In this document: positions 17,182-29,700 of the stretch, piece after piece
Numbering within the stretch: position 1 is the stretch's first letter
Layout of the letters: every line of letters starts with the position of its first letter
NCBI GenBank assembly: GCA_012295275.1
Contig: CM022676.1
Span: forward strand, 8,075,736-8,137,636
Length of the DNA stretch: 61,901 nucleotides
Origin: Chrysomallon squamiferum
Taxonomy: Eukaryota; Mollusca; Gastropoda; Neomphalida; Peltospiridae
Direction of reading: 5' to 3'
Notes under the pieces: model-generated
The model's database searches: none
What the model was told of the DNA's origin: nothing
Seen by the model: only the letters and a program-made list of their open reading frames with translations
Translations under genes and position numbers: made by a program

Positions 17182-17791
17182 TAAATGATATTAACACAAA
17201 ATGAAAACTACCAAAATCAGACTCTCTCTCTCACTCACTCACTCACTCACTCATACATATGAACATAAATACAAATATATATGTACATAAATACAAACAC
17301 CTATGCACACACGCACGCACGCACACACACACACATATAAGTATATATACACATACATAGACATATACAGACATACACAAAAACTAAATATAATTTCACT
17401 CACCGTTTGTCAGGAAATATGAATATAACGCAGATATCTGACCCTGTACTGCGTGTTGCTTGTAAAAAATGGTGTCTGCGAAGTTGCTGTAGTTTCTTTC
17501 GATGTCCGCTCTGGTAGCGTTCAGCTCTTTCTTCCATGACTTTTCGTTCTCATCTATTAATTTAAGCGTCTCATTTCTCTCTATCTGACAAATATCCCTA
17601 AGCTTTTGTTCAGAGAGCGGAGTGATGGTTGGTGTGGCATTCGTGTTTACATTGCTGTTAACTTTTTCCAAAAGTGACTGAAGAATTCTCTCCTCTTGGC
17701 CAGTTTGGTACCAGGTGTTAAACAGACCAGAAAAAAGAGATCCCAGAAAAAAACTGGTAACAACCCTGAAAATAAATGAAGTTATTAGATA

Positions 17792-17822
<31 letters not shown>

Positions 17823-17916
17823 AGATGATGATGATGATGATGATAATAATAATAATAATAATAACATTTTAGTTGATTTATTTTTTGTCTCAATAATCAC
17901 CACATTCTATCATGAT

Positions 17917-17965
<49 letters not shown>

Positions 17966-18533
17966 CTTACGTTGTCGCCGTGTATGCCATAAAGAAGTGA
18001 ACATCTGTTTTCCAAACAGTTAGGAAAAAATTACACGTGCGCTGTTTAAGTCCTTCTGAGGGCCCCTCACCACACGTATTACTTTTCTGTTCAAGTACAG
18101 ATCCTTCAGAGAGCCCAGCGTTGTTTGTTGGTTTATTTGTGTTATCACTGTTTTCTACCGGTAGCGAACACTGAATACTTTTATTACTTGTCGATGCTGA
18201 TAAAGATTCCTTTTTAAATTTTACGTCCTGATCACCTTTTATTTCATTAGATCCGTCTACATCACCGTTATTCGTCTCAACTTTATTTTCACAGTTTTCG
18301 TTATTCTTTTCAGACGTTTCATTACCGATCGTTGTTTGGGGATATTTATCTTTCTTCAGGGTGTTTTCTGCAGTATTTGCAGTCGCTAACTCTATATTGT
18401 TAGAGTCGTTCGAATTTTCATATTTACCATCTTTTGTCCTTGATTCAGTCTTTACGTCACATGAATTGGACATCAGGGCAAATGTGTGTTCAAAATATGA
18501 ATACGTATATTCACGTTTACTGACCGAATACAC
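14203..18533 (-). CDS. Gene C: two-pass membrane protein with conserved cytoplasmic module
   Basis: Five exons, 18533-17971, 17765-17404, 16241-16066, 15746-15440 and 14405-14203, join in phase to 536 residues (starting at a downstream ATG, 18473, gives 516). Residues 1-175 are Ser/Asn/Lys-rich and probably disordered. TM1 lies at about 178-203 (TSFFLGSLFSGLFNTW). Residues 204-308 form a loop with four sequons and helical, coiled-coil-like sequence, probably extracellular. TM2 lies at about 311-331 (FIIVLIGLGEIILFAVM), followed by a cytoplasmic exon ending NEIR that is shared with gene A. Residues 368-536 are the module: strands such as VCTITFHSE, VYIVYVDY and DVILVYARD around a helix (LLNRFEDIL), a beta-grasp-like order, then a charged helical tail ending RKNI. 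I do not recognise a named domain. A false duplication around the gap at 16702-16901 repeats parts of exons 2 and 3; the complete copies are those listed. Confidence 0.75.
14464..14521. repeat. (GA)29 microsatellite
   Basis: Pure GA run in the last intron of gene C. The rest of that intron (about 14600-15360) is mostly ATT trinucleotide drift. Confidence 0.95.
16103..16701. repeat. Left copy of a ~600-bp duplication flanking the assembly gap
   Basis: Nearly identical to 16902-17505, including the same microsatellites in the same order. The differences are small indels and a cluster of changes in the last 100 bp, next to the gap. The copy contains most of the gene C TM exon and a damaged piece of exon 2. 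Confidence 0.9.
16702..16901. other. Assembly gap (200 N)
   Basis: Exactly 200 unknown bases, probably a scaffolder placeholder and not a measured size. Because both flanks carry the same sequence in the same orientation, the two contigs probably overlap and the gap may not exist. Confidence 0.95.
16902..17505. repeat. Right copy of the duplication flanking the assembly gap
   Basis: Begins inside the TM exon and runs into intact exon 2 of gene C. Together with 16103-16701 it would give gene C a broken second set of exons if read literally. Confidence 0.9.
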
Positions 18534-18886
18534 TTCCTTGTTTTAACTCGTATATCGAACGGGGAAATCGCAACTAGCCTAATCACAATGATTCTTCACA
18601 CGCACACCGAAATAGTTTCATATAAATTTTCTGTTAATTTACCGTAATTATAAATTAAATCTGTTTTTAAACTTTTATTTTTATTTACTTACTTTCCAAC
18701 AAGAAGTTTATCACGCTTTTTTATTTTTAGTTTCTAATCGTTTCTTTTACCTCAGCCGCTATTTAAGTGAGTATCCAGTAATCGACAGGCAAATGCGACG
18801 ATAAAGTTCTTAGTGTGACAACGAACTGAGGTAGGTTTCTAAAATTAGATTTACACACATATATATATATATATATAGATAGATAT

Positions 18887-18917
<31 letters not shown>

Positions 18918-21900
18918 TTTAGGCCTCTGCATGTCTGTGTATGTATTCATATTTAGGTATTTAGGTATCAATATTCTCTGGCATACGTACGTATGATTAG
19001 AGTTGGATGTCGTTGACGAGACTCGAAACCTATGGAACCCGTTTCCCGCTTTAATGTGAATGTGTGTGTGTGTGTGTGTGTGTACGTACGTACGTAGGAA
19101 CGTATGAGGTGTTAGTGTAATCAAACTGAAACCATTCGAGGTTGCTTCCGTCAGAACACGTCAGTGTTTGTTTTTATTTTGTTTTTACTGCGAAATTGAT
19201 GGCGAAATGGGACAAACTACAACATAACCACTGCGTTAACGACTATTAGCCAAAAGTGTCGTTTTCTTCTCGTTACGATGTGGTTCATTTTGTCCCCTAA
19301 ATTTGGTATTAGAGTATTAAATTGGAATTTATGCATATGTATTTTATTGAATATATTATACTTTACAGCAGAAAAAAAAAAAAAAATGCAATATTTTTTC
19401 ATGTTACAGCTAAGTGCATCATTTGCTTGTTAACCTTTCTAGTATGTTGTGCTTGAATAAGATGAATTTGAATAAACATTTTCTATATGTTGGTATTACG
19501 ATATTAACCTTGTAATGATAATAATAATAACTCCCTCTGCTAAAAAAATTAAAATGTTTTAAACAGAAGATATTCGTGATATTTTCACGAATGCTATACT
19601 CAGTTGCCGCGTATAGAAGAGAACAGTGATTTTCAATCGCCGTGCCGTGACAAATCGTCAGGTGACAGGCCAGAGGGCGTGTCTATGCAGTGTAGTGCTC
19701 TTCCATGACCAAATTTTCATTGTAACTGTCATTTTGTAACACTTTTGGTTGGTGGTGTGACGCAGGCTTTTTTTTTTTTTTTTTTACATACATACATTTA
19801 TTGCCTGCACGCTTTAAAATATCATTAAATAATGTACTCTCATCTAGAGACGTGTTCCCATTATCCAGGCAGCAAACATAACTCCGCCCCCAGAAGGGAG
19901 GTAACCCAATTATTGTTAGGTTATGCAAGCTTAAAGCAATGGCGGCCGGGTCACATAGATAAAAGGCTAAATTGTCCGACCTGCCGGTTTCAAGTAGTTC
20001 AGTGAAGATTACATTCACGATGTTAACATGTTTTGGAATGAAGACGGCACTCATTTTACGTCACCTAGTCGACCAAATAAGAGAATGTAATTGTTAGTTT
20101 GTTTGTTGTTGTTTGTTTTTTTAAATATAAAATATAATGATCCAGTGGTGAACCAAGTTTTGTACTCTTGGAAATAATTACGGCTGTGATTGTATTTTAA
20201 GAAGAAAAAAAAAAAAATAAAAATAAAAATAATGACCACAACAAAAATACTGAGTTAACAACATCAAGTGGGTGATTTGTATATATTTCCATGAGAAAAT
20301 ATCTGTCACTAACCTGATAAGTTCTGTCCAAGACAGGGAAAATGTTAATTCTGATTAATTTTACAATATCAATTTTCTATTACATATTTTTAAAAAGTTC
20401 TTATAGTTAGCAGTAATACGAAGTTAGTCGAAAGAAAAATTACGTTTAAAAAATTGCATTATGAATTTATTATCTGTGATGTGAAAGCTTTGAATTTCAA
20501 AGAAGTACATAAAGTTAAGCTAATCTTCACCATTAGGTGCGTTATTTTGTATTACATTTATTTATTTGTTTATTTATTTCTTTGTGTTTATTCTTATCAT
20601 TTTTGTTTTTATTTTCATTTACTTAACAGAATAACACTGTGAAAGCTTTAAACATGGAAGAAGGATTGCTAAACTTATGTTACAATATATGTTTTATTTT
20701 TATTTTTTTAAATCTTTTTTCATATTTAACTTCTGGTTTGTCTTTCAGTTACACACAAACACAAAATTTTAATCTGCATATTTCCTAGATTCTAAAATTA
20801 TTGTTATTAAACAGGGAAAGAGAAAAATATTTTAGAGCAAAATTTACATCTTTATTTTAAAAATAGTTCTTTATAGTGTTTCTTTAAAATGTCCCTTTGA
20901 AGGTACTTAAAATGTTACTGTCACTCCAGTTTTCTATACTCCAGTTTTTATTATTATTGTTGTTGTTGTTATTATTATTTTTATTATTATTATTATTACA
21001 CAGCCTGCATGCATCATTAAGAGATTATTATTTTTTCTTGTCATACTTTATGATTGTTAAAATTCATTTCGTATATAATGATGCTGGTTTAAAAATGCAG
21101 TGCTTTTATTGTGTTTAGACAATTTTATTAAATGGTACTTTCATCTGTGAAGAGATGAATTGTTCTTTTTTTTAACATTATTAAAGAAACACTTTAAGAC
21201 AGAAACAGTTGGTGCTAAAGTTGTGTGTAGTTAATGAGTTTTGTCATGTTCAATATATAGAAGTAAAACAATTTCTGCTTATAGTTGGCCATCACATTCC
21301 AGATTCTGCCTTTTTTGTTTTTCTTTGGGTTTTGTTTTCAGCAGTTTTTTTTTTTTTTTTTTTTCTAGTTATTAATCTTGTATAAATGTTTGCATATGAT
21401 AAAATTTAATGTTGAAATAATTACATTAGGTCTTTGACAGAAGCAGTTTCTGTTTTCATTGTGTGGATATTATTTATTTATTTTTTGGTTTGTTTTTAAA
21501 GTTGTTATCCTTTTTAATAACATTATTATTATTTAATTTCATGTCTTTTTTAGTTTTTTCAAAATGTTATTGTAATGAAATTTTGTAGATTTCTTGTTTA
21601 TTTCTTTAAACTAAAGTAAATAGATAAAATAATAATGTTTGTTCATTTAATCTAGCGTTAATATTTTTAAAATTTTGTTTATTCATAGTGATCAAATACA
21701 AAATAAAAGTTATAATAATCAATATTTATTAATATAAAGTAATGATGTTTCCTCCCTGTACATTAATCAGTTTCAACAAGTCAAGTGCAGATTTTGATTT
21801 CAATGAGATATTTATTGTAAACACACACCACAGATATAATAACTAAGTGATATATTTTGTTCATTTAGCAACTGAATTAATACATCTCCACACTTACTGA

Positions 21901-21980
21901 ATAAAGTTTTAAAACTTAAAATTTCCACAATGATAAACATGTTAATACTGTATGAATTACTGAACATTTTTTTTTTTTTA

Positions 21981-22024
<44 letters not shown>

Positions 22025-22605
22025 TTCGAACAAATGAAGTCATAACTTTTATTTTAATTAAATTTTAACACATAAAAAAAATATATATAAAAGTTAATAT
22101 TTTATTACATCTGTTAAATTTTAATACTGCACACTTTGTTGTCTAAAATTAAAACACTTTTTTGTCTAAAATTAAAAACAATATATATTTTATGTCAGTT
22201 TATATGTATTGTTTTTTCAAGTTTGTTCAAGTTTTTATTTTACAGTGAATTGTATCTTAAGTGACATCTTGTTATGCTGCTGGAATCAGTTTTGTATCAG
22301 ATGATTTATAGTGTCTTCAAATATCAAAACTGGACATTTATGTTTACCATGTGGTTTGTGTTACTAATAAAATGTCAGTACTAGTGGTCATTGTGTATGA
22401 TGGAGGGGTCAGTTGGTCATTCAAATTTATGAGGACAATTTCACGTTGATATGTAAGTGTGTTTTGTTTTACGTTTGCTAGACTGTCAGATATCCCACTC
22501 TATAGCACTTTGAATTTGAAATTATTTGAAATAGTAGTACTTACTGTTTTTTGTATTATCATCATCACCACTGTTGTTGTTAGTGTTATTGTTATTATTA
22601 TTATG

Positions 22606-22661
<56 letters not shown>

Positions 22662-22696
22662 AGTTCTAGCAAATTGTGAGAGTGAACACAGGAGAT
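18534..22696. other. Intergenic, AT-rich, between gene C (-) and IFI44-like gene 2 (+)
   Basis: Holds the 5' flank of gene C, a GATA tract near 18880, a (GT)n near 19060, T-rich stretches and (TTA)n at 20948-20998 and 22583-22660. Apart from the weak reading frame at 19683-20054 I see no coding exon. The last 500 bp may contain the promoter or a non-coding first exon of the plus-strand GTPase: an acceptor-like sequence ends at 22660, before the ATG at 22697. Confidence 0.6.
19683..20054 (-). other. Unrecognised reading frame ending in an A-tract; possible retroposed fragment
   Basis: A single open frame starts MSAVFIPKHVNIV and stays non-repetitive for about 90 codons (for example LYNL-free, with FYLCDPAAIALSLHNL and CCLDNGNTSLDE). 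It then runs into a genomic A-tract on the minus strand (19771-19789). An AATAAA sits about 10 bp before the A-tract, the order expected at the 3' end of a reverse-transcribed mRNA or SINE-like copy. I find no clear target-site duplication and no splice signals, and I do not recognise the protein. Chance open frame remains possible. Confidence 0.3.
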
Positions 22697-25600
22697 ATGA
22701 GGTCAAAGCAGTCAAAGGTTACCTCAGCAAAAGATGAATCTGACATGCAGCAAAAGAAAAATGAGCTGATTGATCAAATTGTGGCCCACACTGGGAAAGA
22801 GCCTCAGCAGAGGCCGTTCAATGTGGCCATTATCGGTACACACACACACACACACACACACTCAGAGACAAGCACATACACACATGCACACTACATGCAA
22901 ACTCACAAACAGACACAAAGTGTAGGAGAGGAAGGGCATGGAGGGTCAAATGAAGTACAGTGGTACCTTGACTTACAAGTTTAATTTGTTCCATGACCGA
23001 GCTTGTAGCTCAGTTTGCGCGCATATATCAAATCAGTTTTCCCAATTGAAATTAATTGAAATACCATTAAACTTTTTTTTAAATAAGAAAAATGTATTTA
23101 TAAATGACAAATAGTGAAAAAAAAAAAAAAAAAAGAGAATGTAAGGAAATAAATTGGTTTTGTAAGGTGTATTTATCTTGGAGATGAGACAAATTTTTTA
23201 ACATCTTTGGCTGGAGTAACAGCCTTCATCGACTCCTTCTGCTTCAGTATGGTACATATCATAGAAGTACTATACTGGTACTGCCTAGCCAAGTCGACTG
23301 CATGGACACCTCGCTCATATTTTCTATGAATTCAAGGTTTAATTCAATGGACATCATCCGCTTCTTCTACTCAGCACTGTCCTTTGCACTCACTTTCTTA
23401 GGATGAATAGCCAAAAATTTGAAATTTGCCAAAATACTGCACAAAACGCGAACACAACACAACAGAGATGCTTCTGTGGTGAGGTAACCATGTGAAGCAA
23501 ACGAGTGAGACGCGGGATGCTGGCCAGATGTTACGTTGTCCGTTGTGCCAATTAGCGGCCATGTATCTTAAACTCGCTCGTAACTCAGATTTTGGCTCAC
23601 AACTCAAAGCAAAAAAATCAACCAGGCGACTGCTTGTAACGTGAAAAACTTGTAAGTTGGGGCACTTGTAAGTTGAGGTAGATGACTGTAGAGCTCTATT
23701 ATTTTATTAGGGCCAATGGGTGTTGGCAAGTCGTCACTGGTTAACACTATAGCTACCTCACTGTCAGGAGAACACTGGAGAGAATATGCATATTCAGGAT
23801 CGCACTGTTCTGATGGATCACAGGTCACTGTTTACACTGAAAGGTTAGATAAGTGAATTTTTCATTCATTGCAAATATATTTCAATTCTTTTCTTAATGT
23901 TCTTATAGGTAAATATTTCAGTCCATTGTTACCTTTATATATGTACCTGTTTCAGTCTGTTGATAGAGTTATTATATTTACGTATTTCAGTCCACTGTTA
24001 GCATTTGTACATTTATGTATTTCAGTTCGTTGTTAGTTACCATTTGAAGTCTACTGACATTGTTGCAATGAATGACATAACTGACTTCAAAGACATCATT
24101 TTTTGCCCATTTTCAAAAACAGTCTAGTTATGGCCATGTTATTGTTTTATTATTTAATTATTATTGCTGTTATAATTACTATTTGTCTATTTATTATTTT
24201 ACTGTTGTTGTTATTATTATTATTATTATTATTATTAATTTGTTTATTAATCAGCCTAATTATTATATTCCATGTTGAAACTGCATAAATTATTTAAAGC
24301 TGTGCATTAATATACATAATTCATAATTTATAAATTTTATTTATTGATTGATCTATCTTTTTCTCGTATACTTTTTATTTTTTATTTTTTTATTTTCTTT
24401 GTTCAGTTTTCCCAAATGTTGTCTAGACCAGAATGAAAGGTTCAGTGATGTTGCCTTGCCAACGCTTATCGACATTGCTGGGTTCAATGATGAATGCAAT
24501 GATAAGTGGGTGGAGATTCTCCGAATAATCTTTTATGGTCGCCTGCCCGAAGGGGAATCAATCAGTGAAGCGGAGGCACATTACAAGTGATGATTACATA
24601 CTTACTTGTTTGTGTATAACATACACACACACATACAAATATATATACACACATGTACATAGATATATACATACATATAGATATATATACATAGATACAT
24701 ACATACATACATAGATATATACAGAGACACATGATATATACATACACACATACATATATACATACATAAAGATATATAAGAGTCATACACACATTTTGAC
24801 AACATATACACATATATATATATCATGAACCAAAATAGATACTCAGATATTCATGCTTAGGGTTGTCTTAATGGCTGACGGATTGTCAGGGAATGGATGA
24901 TCGGTGTACATAAGACAATGAAAATCAGTCCTTAAATACATAGATATACTTATATACATACATGCATACATACATAGCATGCAACTATTTATTTATATAT
25001 ATATATATACACTGGGCACATAAAGATATATAAAAGATAGATTTTTGACAACATTCTATCATGAATCCAAAATGTACAAAATCAGACTGATGTTCCGTAG
25101 TGTTAGTGCAATTCGTGTGTTGTGTCTGTGTGTGTATACTCACTCACTAATCCATTTACTTACTATTACAGTAAATGTGGGGTGGATGGCTTGATTAAAA
25201 AATACAACAAAAACAGCGAGAGGCTGAAGGTGGACAGAATAATATTTGTGTCAGCAGCAACATCGCCAACACCAACAAATTTAATTAAAGCCGTTTTACA
25301 GGCAGCTCGTCCAACAGATAGTGAGGACAACAAAATGAGAAGAAGTGAGATCAAACTTTAGTAGTAGTAGTACTTGAAGGTGCAGTAGCAGTAGTTTGCA
25401 GCAGTTGTAGTAGTAGTAGTAGTAGTTTCTGATGCAGTAGTGGTAGTGGTAATAGTAGTAGTAATGGATATACAAGTTCTGCTTCTACTATTATTTCATC
25501 GCCACCACAATTACTACCCCTACTACTCCTACTACAACACTTGATATTATTACCACTGCTACTAGGACAACTCATATTATTAGTTCCACTATACTACTAC

Positions 25601-25976
25601 AGTTAAACTTAAAGTTAAGCTACAATTAAAAATCCAACTGCAACAATACAAGCAATCATAACATTAAAACAATCAAGAATCTCCTACAATAAAATTACAG
25701 TACAATCACCATTTGATATACACATTGCCCAGAATTAGACGTACAAGTAGACTACAGAATAAACACTATTGCTATATTGACAAAAAATAATAATTATAAT
25801 AACAATAATTTAAAATAAGTAAATAAATAAATAAAAAAATAAATAAATATGTTGATTCTTTAGGTATGAATAGTGTCAACAATGATTATGCCATGTGTTT
25901 CAGATGTTTAATCAATATTGATTTTATTTTATTTTATTTTTTGTTTATGTTTTTTTTTTTTTTTTTTTTTTTGTTT

Positions 25977-26007
<31 letters not shown>

Positions 26008-26655
26008 GCTATTCCAATATTTGGTGTCATGACAAAGGCAGACCAAACTGGAAATGATAACCTTTCTCAATCGGAATTTGAAGAAAGACAGGACAAGTTC
26101 ATTAGTGCCCTTGGTCTTAAAGGTTCCAAAACTCGTTACCTCCTTTGCCAAAATTACTGCGATGACATTGATCCTGATTAGAAGAGAGTTGAAGCCTCGC
26201 TTCCAGAGCTTGACCTTCCTGTGCTAAAGTTCATGGTACAAGTGTGTGACAGGGCCATCAGAGTGATTAATCCCTGTGAGACCTACAAGGAACCTGAAGA
26301 ACCTAATACACAACCTGCTGAAACTTCTGCTACTGCTGAGTTAAGAACTGTACTCAGTGGTCTGGGTCTGACACAGAAAGATGTTATGATCGGGTTAATA
26401 ATTGCTGAATCTATCATCATGGCATTAATCCTACAATTTCTCTTTCAACCATCGGAGGACTTGGGAAAATTAAAACACACGTGCAGATCGGTGAAAGAAG
26501 AAAGAAATATGTCACCCTTTGAGAAAGATCTGTGCGACTCCATTCAAAATATGAGTAGTCCTCACAGTTTAATCACTTTTCTAACTGTGGCTATACTGAA
26601 GATTGGACTGAACTTTCTTATTATGAAAATTAAACAACTAACTGAGGAACAGTGA
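22697..26655 (+). CDS. IFI44-like GTPase 2 with hydrophobic C-terminus; one in-frame TAG
   Basis: Exons 22697-22835, 23711-23843, 24407-24586, 25172-25344 and 26009-26655 join in phase to 424 codons. G1 is GPMGVGKS (47-54), split by the first intron after its first Gly; G3 is DIAG (113-116), G4 TKAD (217-220). YLLCQNYCDDIDP matches the same block in the minus-strand paralogue ([13 protein letters not shown]). Codon 266 is TAG (26179-26181). Beyond it the frame stays open for 157 codons with clear family sequence (VLKFMVQVCDRAI) and a membrane segment at about 333-353 (VMIGLIIAESIIMALIL), plus a second apolar stretch near 400-416. Stopping at the TAG gives 265 residues without the membrane anchor. 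So the gene is a recent pseudogene, a polymorphic allele, or is recoded. The first intron holds (CA)n and the MITE at 22958-23688. The probable 3' end is the poly(A) signal at 27113. Confidence 0.75.
22958..23688. mobile_element. 731-bp MITE with TA target-site duplication in intron 1 of IFI44-like gene 2
   Basis: The left end CAGTGGTACCTTGACTTACA and the inverted right end (TTGTAAGTTGAGGTAGATGACTG) are terminal inverted repeats. TA flanks both sides (22956-22957, 23689-23690). A second, internal TTGTAAGTTGGGGC lies just inside the right end. No transposase frame. The ends suit a Tc1/mariner-pogo type element. It separates the two halves of the P-loop codon set. Confidence 0.85.
26179..26181 (+). 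other. In-frame TAG within the G domain exon of IFI44-like gene 2
   Basis: The codon follows GAT and precedes AAG in a stretch homologous on both sides to the paralogue. No indel is needed; only this triplet breaks the frame. A-to-I editing of its middle base would read as TGG (Trp). Confidence 0.9.
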
Positions 26656-27112
26656 ACGCTGAAGATTCAATTATGACTTATGATGGAATTTCCTCTTTGA
26701 CATTCACCTTCTCTTCCAGTTTCACTTTCAGCATCCTTTAGGACTTTCAGTCACATTTCCACTGTGATTCAGTGACTGAATCTGTTAATAAGGAGTTATC
26801 TCCCTTCCCTCTCTTACCTACAAGTTTCCTTCTTTCATCTCTTACCCACATTATTCTCATTAAATTTCATACCACAGCTCACGCTCACTCGCTCACTCGC
26901 TCTCTCTCGCTCTCTCTCTCTCTCTGCTTCATTTTATTCTTTCTCATATTTGTTCTAAGCCTTTTCCAAGTGTCTAATTCTTTTTTAAACATGTATTTGT
27001 GACTACTAATCGTTATTTATATATTTACTTAATATAGCTTCTTAAGCATATTGTATTGCATGTTACTGATTGCAGTTAATTGTTTAATATGAAACATTGA
27101 AATACATTTCAC

Positions 27113-27118
27113 AATAAA
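27113..27118 (+). terminator. Poly(A) signal AATAAA for IFI44-like gene 2
   Basis: First canonical AATAAA downstream of the stop at 26655, giving a 3' UTR of about 0.5 kb. Confidence 0.55.
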
Positions 27119-27629
27119 ACAAATACCTGACTCAGATCCCAATTAGACTTTACCAGCTTTCCATGAAGCTTCCTGGATAATCTGTCTGGGAGAATGCCAT
27201 TTTAAGATTTCACTAAACAGTTGAATAAGTTGTATAAATACATAAGTTTACTAATGACTGCTTTCTTCCCCGCTTTGTTTTGCTGTCTGCCATACTGTTG
27301 TGCAGTTTTTATTTTATTATAATTTTTGTTTCAATATTATAAATAATTCAAATCAACAAACTGTATTTTGTTAGTGTAATAAGAAAAATACCAATAAAAT
27401 AATATGAATTTAATTATTTCAGCTTATATATTTATATAATATATATATATGTATATATATGTGTATGTATGTGTGTGTGTATGTATGCATGTATGTATGT
27501 CCCTCTCTTTTACAAACCCACACATACACAATTGTTTGATATCTGTCAGATATAGATATACATACACACACACATACACATGCATATATCTACACACACA
27601 TACTAACATAAACACACACACACACAAAT

Positions 27630-27860
27630 CTACCAAGACAAACAATGTCAAATCCACCAGTGATAAACAATGTCAAATCCACCAGTGATAAACAATGTCA
27701 AATCCACCAGTGATAAACAATGTCAAATCTACCAATGATAAACAATGTCAAATCTACCAATGATAAACAATGTAACCTACCAATGATAAAAAATGTAAAA
27801 TCTAACAATAAGAAATGTCCAATCTACTAGTGACAAAAAATGTCAAATTTACCAATAACA
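27630..27860. repeat. 25-bp minisatellite, about nine copies
   Basis: Unit AAACAATGTCAAATCCACCA followed by GTGAT. The left copies are identical; those to the right drift (ACC to AACA, GTC to GTA). It lies downstream of IFI44-like gene 2. The rest of 27119-28087 is (TATG)/(CA) and (TAA)n microsatellite with no gene. Confidence 0.9.
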
Positions 27861-27959
27861 AAGTTAAAACATGAGTGTGATTAATTATAATAATAATTAT
27901 AATTACAATTATAACAAGAACGAGGATGATGACGATGATAGCAAATAATAATAGTAATG

Positions 27960-27996
<37 letters not shown>

Positions 27997-28255
27997 CAAT
28001 AGTAATAATAATAATAGTAACAAGAACAACAACAACAATAATATAGTTGTTTCAGTTGAAGTTATTTTGACAGACTCAATAAATAATCATCACATTTTAA
28101 ATCTTAATATTAAGAATATCTACAATGATTAAAATGTATTTAGAAAAAAAGGTTGCTATGGGTGGAGGGGTGGGTGGGTTTGAGTGTGCCCATGACAAGG
28201 TATGAATAAAGTTATACAAACATATGTATGTAATATATATAATATATGTATATAT

Positions 28256-28256
<1 letters not shown>

Positions 28257-28322
<66 letters not shown>
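28257..28322. repeat. (GT)n microsatellite
   Basis: Almost pure GT run in the duplicated 3' flank of the pseudogene; at the matching place the gene C copy has a (TA)n run instead. Confidence 0.95.
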
Positions 28323-28323
<1 letters not shown>

Positions 28324-28769
28324 TGGACTGAACTAAAAGCATCAAACTACATAAACACCATTGCCTAAGGTAGGTTTATTCTTCCATGTTTAGATGTAAA
28401 GTACCTGGGAAATTCTTCTAAAACACTTGGGACATTAATATAGTGTAAACACGGTCACTGTTGCTATCTTAAGGAACCCAGGACAGAAATGGTCCACCAG
28501 AATTGGTCAGGGCTGTGTGAAAGATAGTTCAAGAGAGAAGAGAGAATATTTGGCGAAGGAGAAAGACACTTAGGCCAATTCTATGCACTATAACTACGAT
28601 ATTACTATCTATAATGTTATACTATAATTGTCAGTGAGTTTGTACAATCAGGCAGAGAAATTAAAGATAAAATCGAAATCAAACGTGTACTTTTTGTGTG
28701 AGAACAATTAAGAACAAGTTCTAAATAAAATGATTCAGATTTCATACAGAATTACTATTTTATAATTTG

Positions 28770-29664
28770 CTTCATCAAGTTTTTAAAATTCTTAAGGATA
28801 ATGTCTCTAATTTTCTCTTTCTGTGGATTGGAAAACTCTTTTTGAAAATAGTGAACATTCGCCCTCTAGAGCTCAAGTTCAATAACCCTGGGTGCTGCTT
28901 GATAGAAATCAGTTTTTCATTATACAGTTTATCAATCCCTTATCTCGTGCATACACAAGGATGACGTCACCTAAAACATACATGTATCTACATTAGATCT
29001 GTACTACTACTACTACTATTATTATTATTATTATACTGTTATTACTGTTACTATTGCTATTATTACCATTATTATTGAAATTACTAATTTATTTTAAATC
29101 ACATTACTCTGAGGTCCTGTCAAACAATCTTTACGTGTTACTGGAATCTAACTCACCACCCATTTTACATAACGCCTGAACAGTTGTCAGTCTCATGTTC
29201 TCAGGTCCCTTTGCTGGGTCTTCAAGAATCACATTCCTCTCATTGTAATCTACATAGACAATGTAGACTTTAGAGCGAGGTTCTCGCAGAATATCCTCAA
29301 ACCGGTTCAACATCATATTAACAGTTTTTATTGCTGGATCACTAACAAGAACCTCTGATGTCTGCTTGACGTGTTGTTCAGACATTTCACTGTGGAAAGT
29401 GATTGTGCAGACTTCTCCATTAAGCTTCTCTCTGTGAACCTTGCTAAAAACGTTGTCATCACCCTGTTGTGTTAAATTTAATATAAATTTCTGATTATAT
29501 ATATAAACAGATGTATGCATTCACTCATTCATGTATGTATTTGTATATCTTAGTATGTATGTGAATGTGTGTGTATGTATTTGTATATCTGCATGGGTGT
29601 GTGTATGTTTGTGTATATTATACATGTATGTGTGTAAGAATGGATATGTATGTATATCTGTATA

Positions 29665-29700
<36 letters not shown>

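Noticed and set aside
19615-19690. CAGTGATTTTCAATCGCCGTGC as a hAT-type transposon end
   Set aside because: Resembles hAT ends by eye, but I find no inverted partner or 8-bp duplication nearby.
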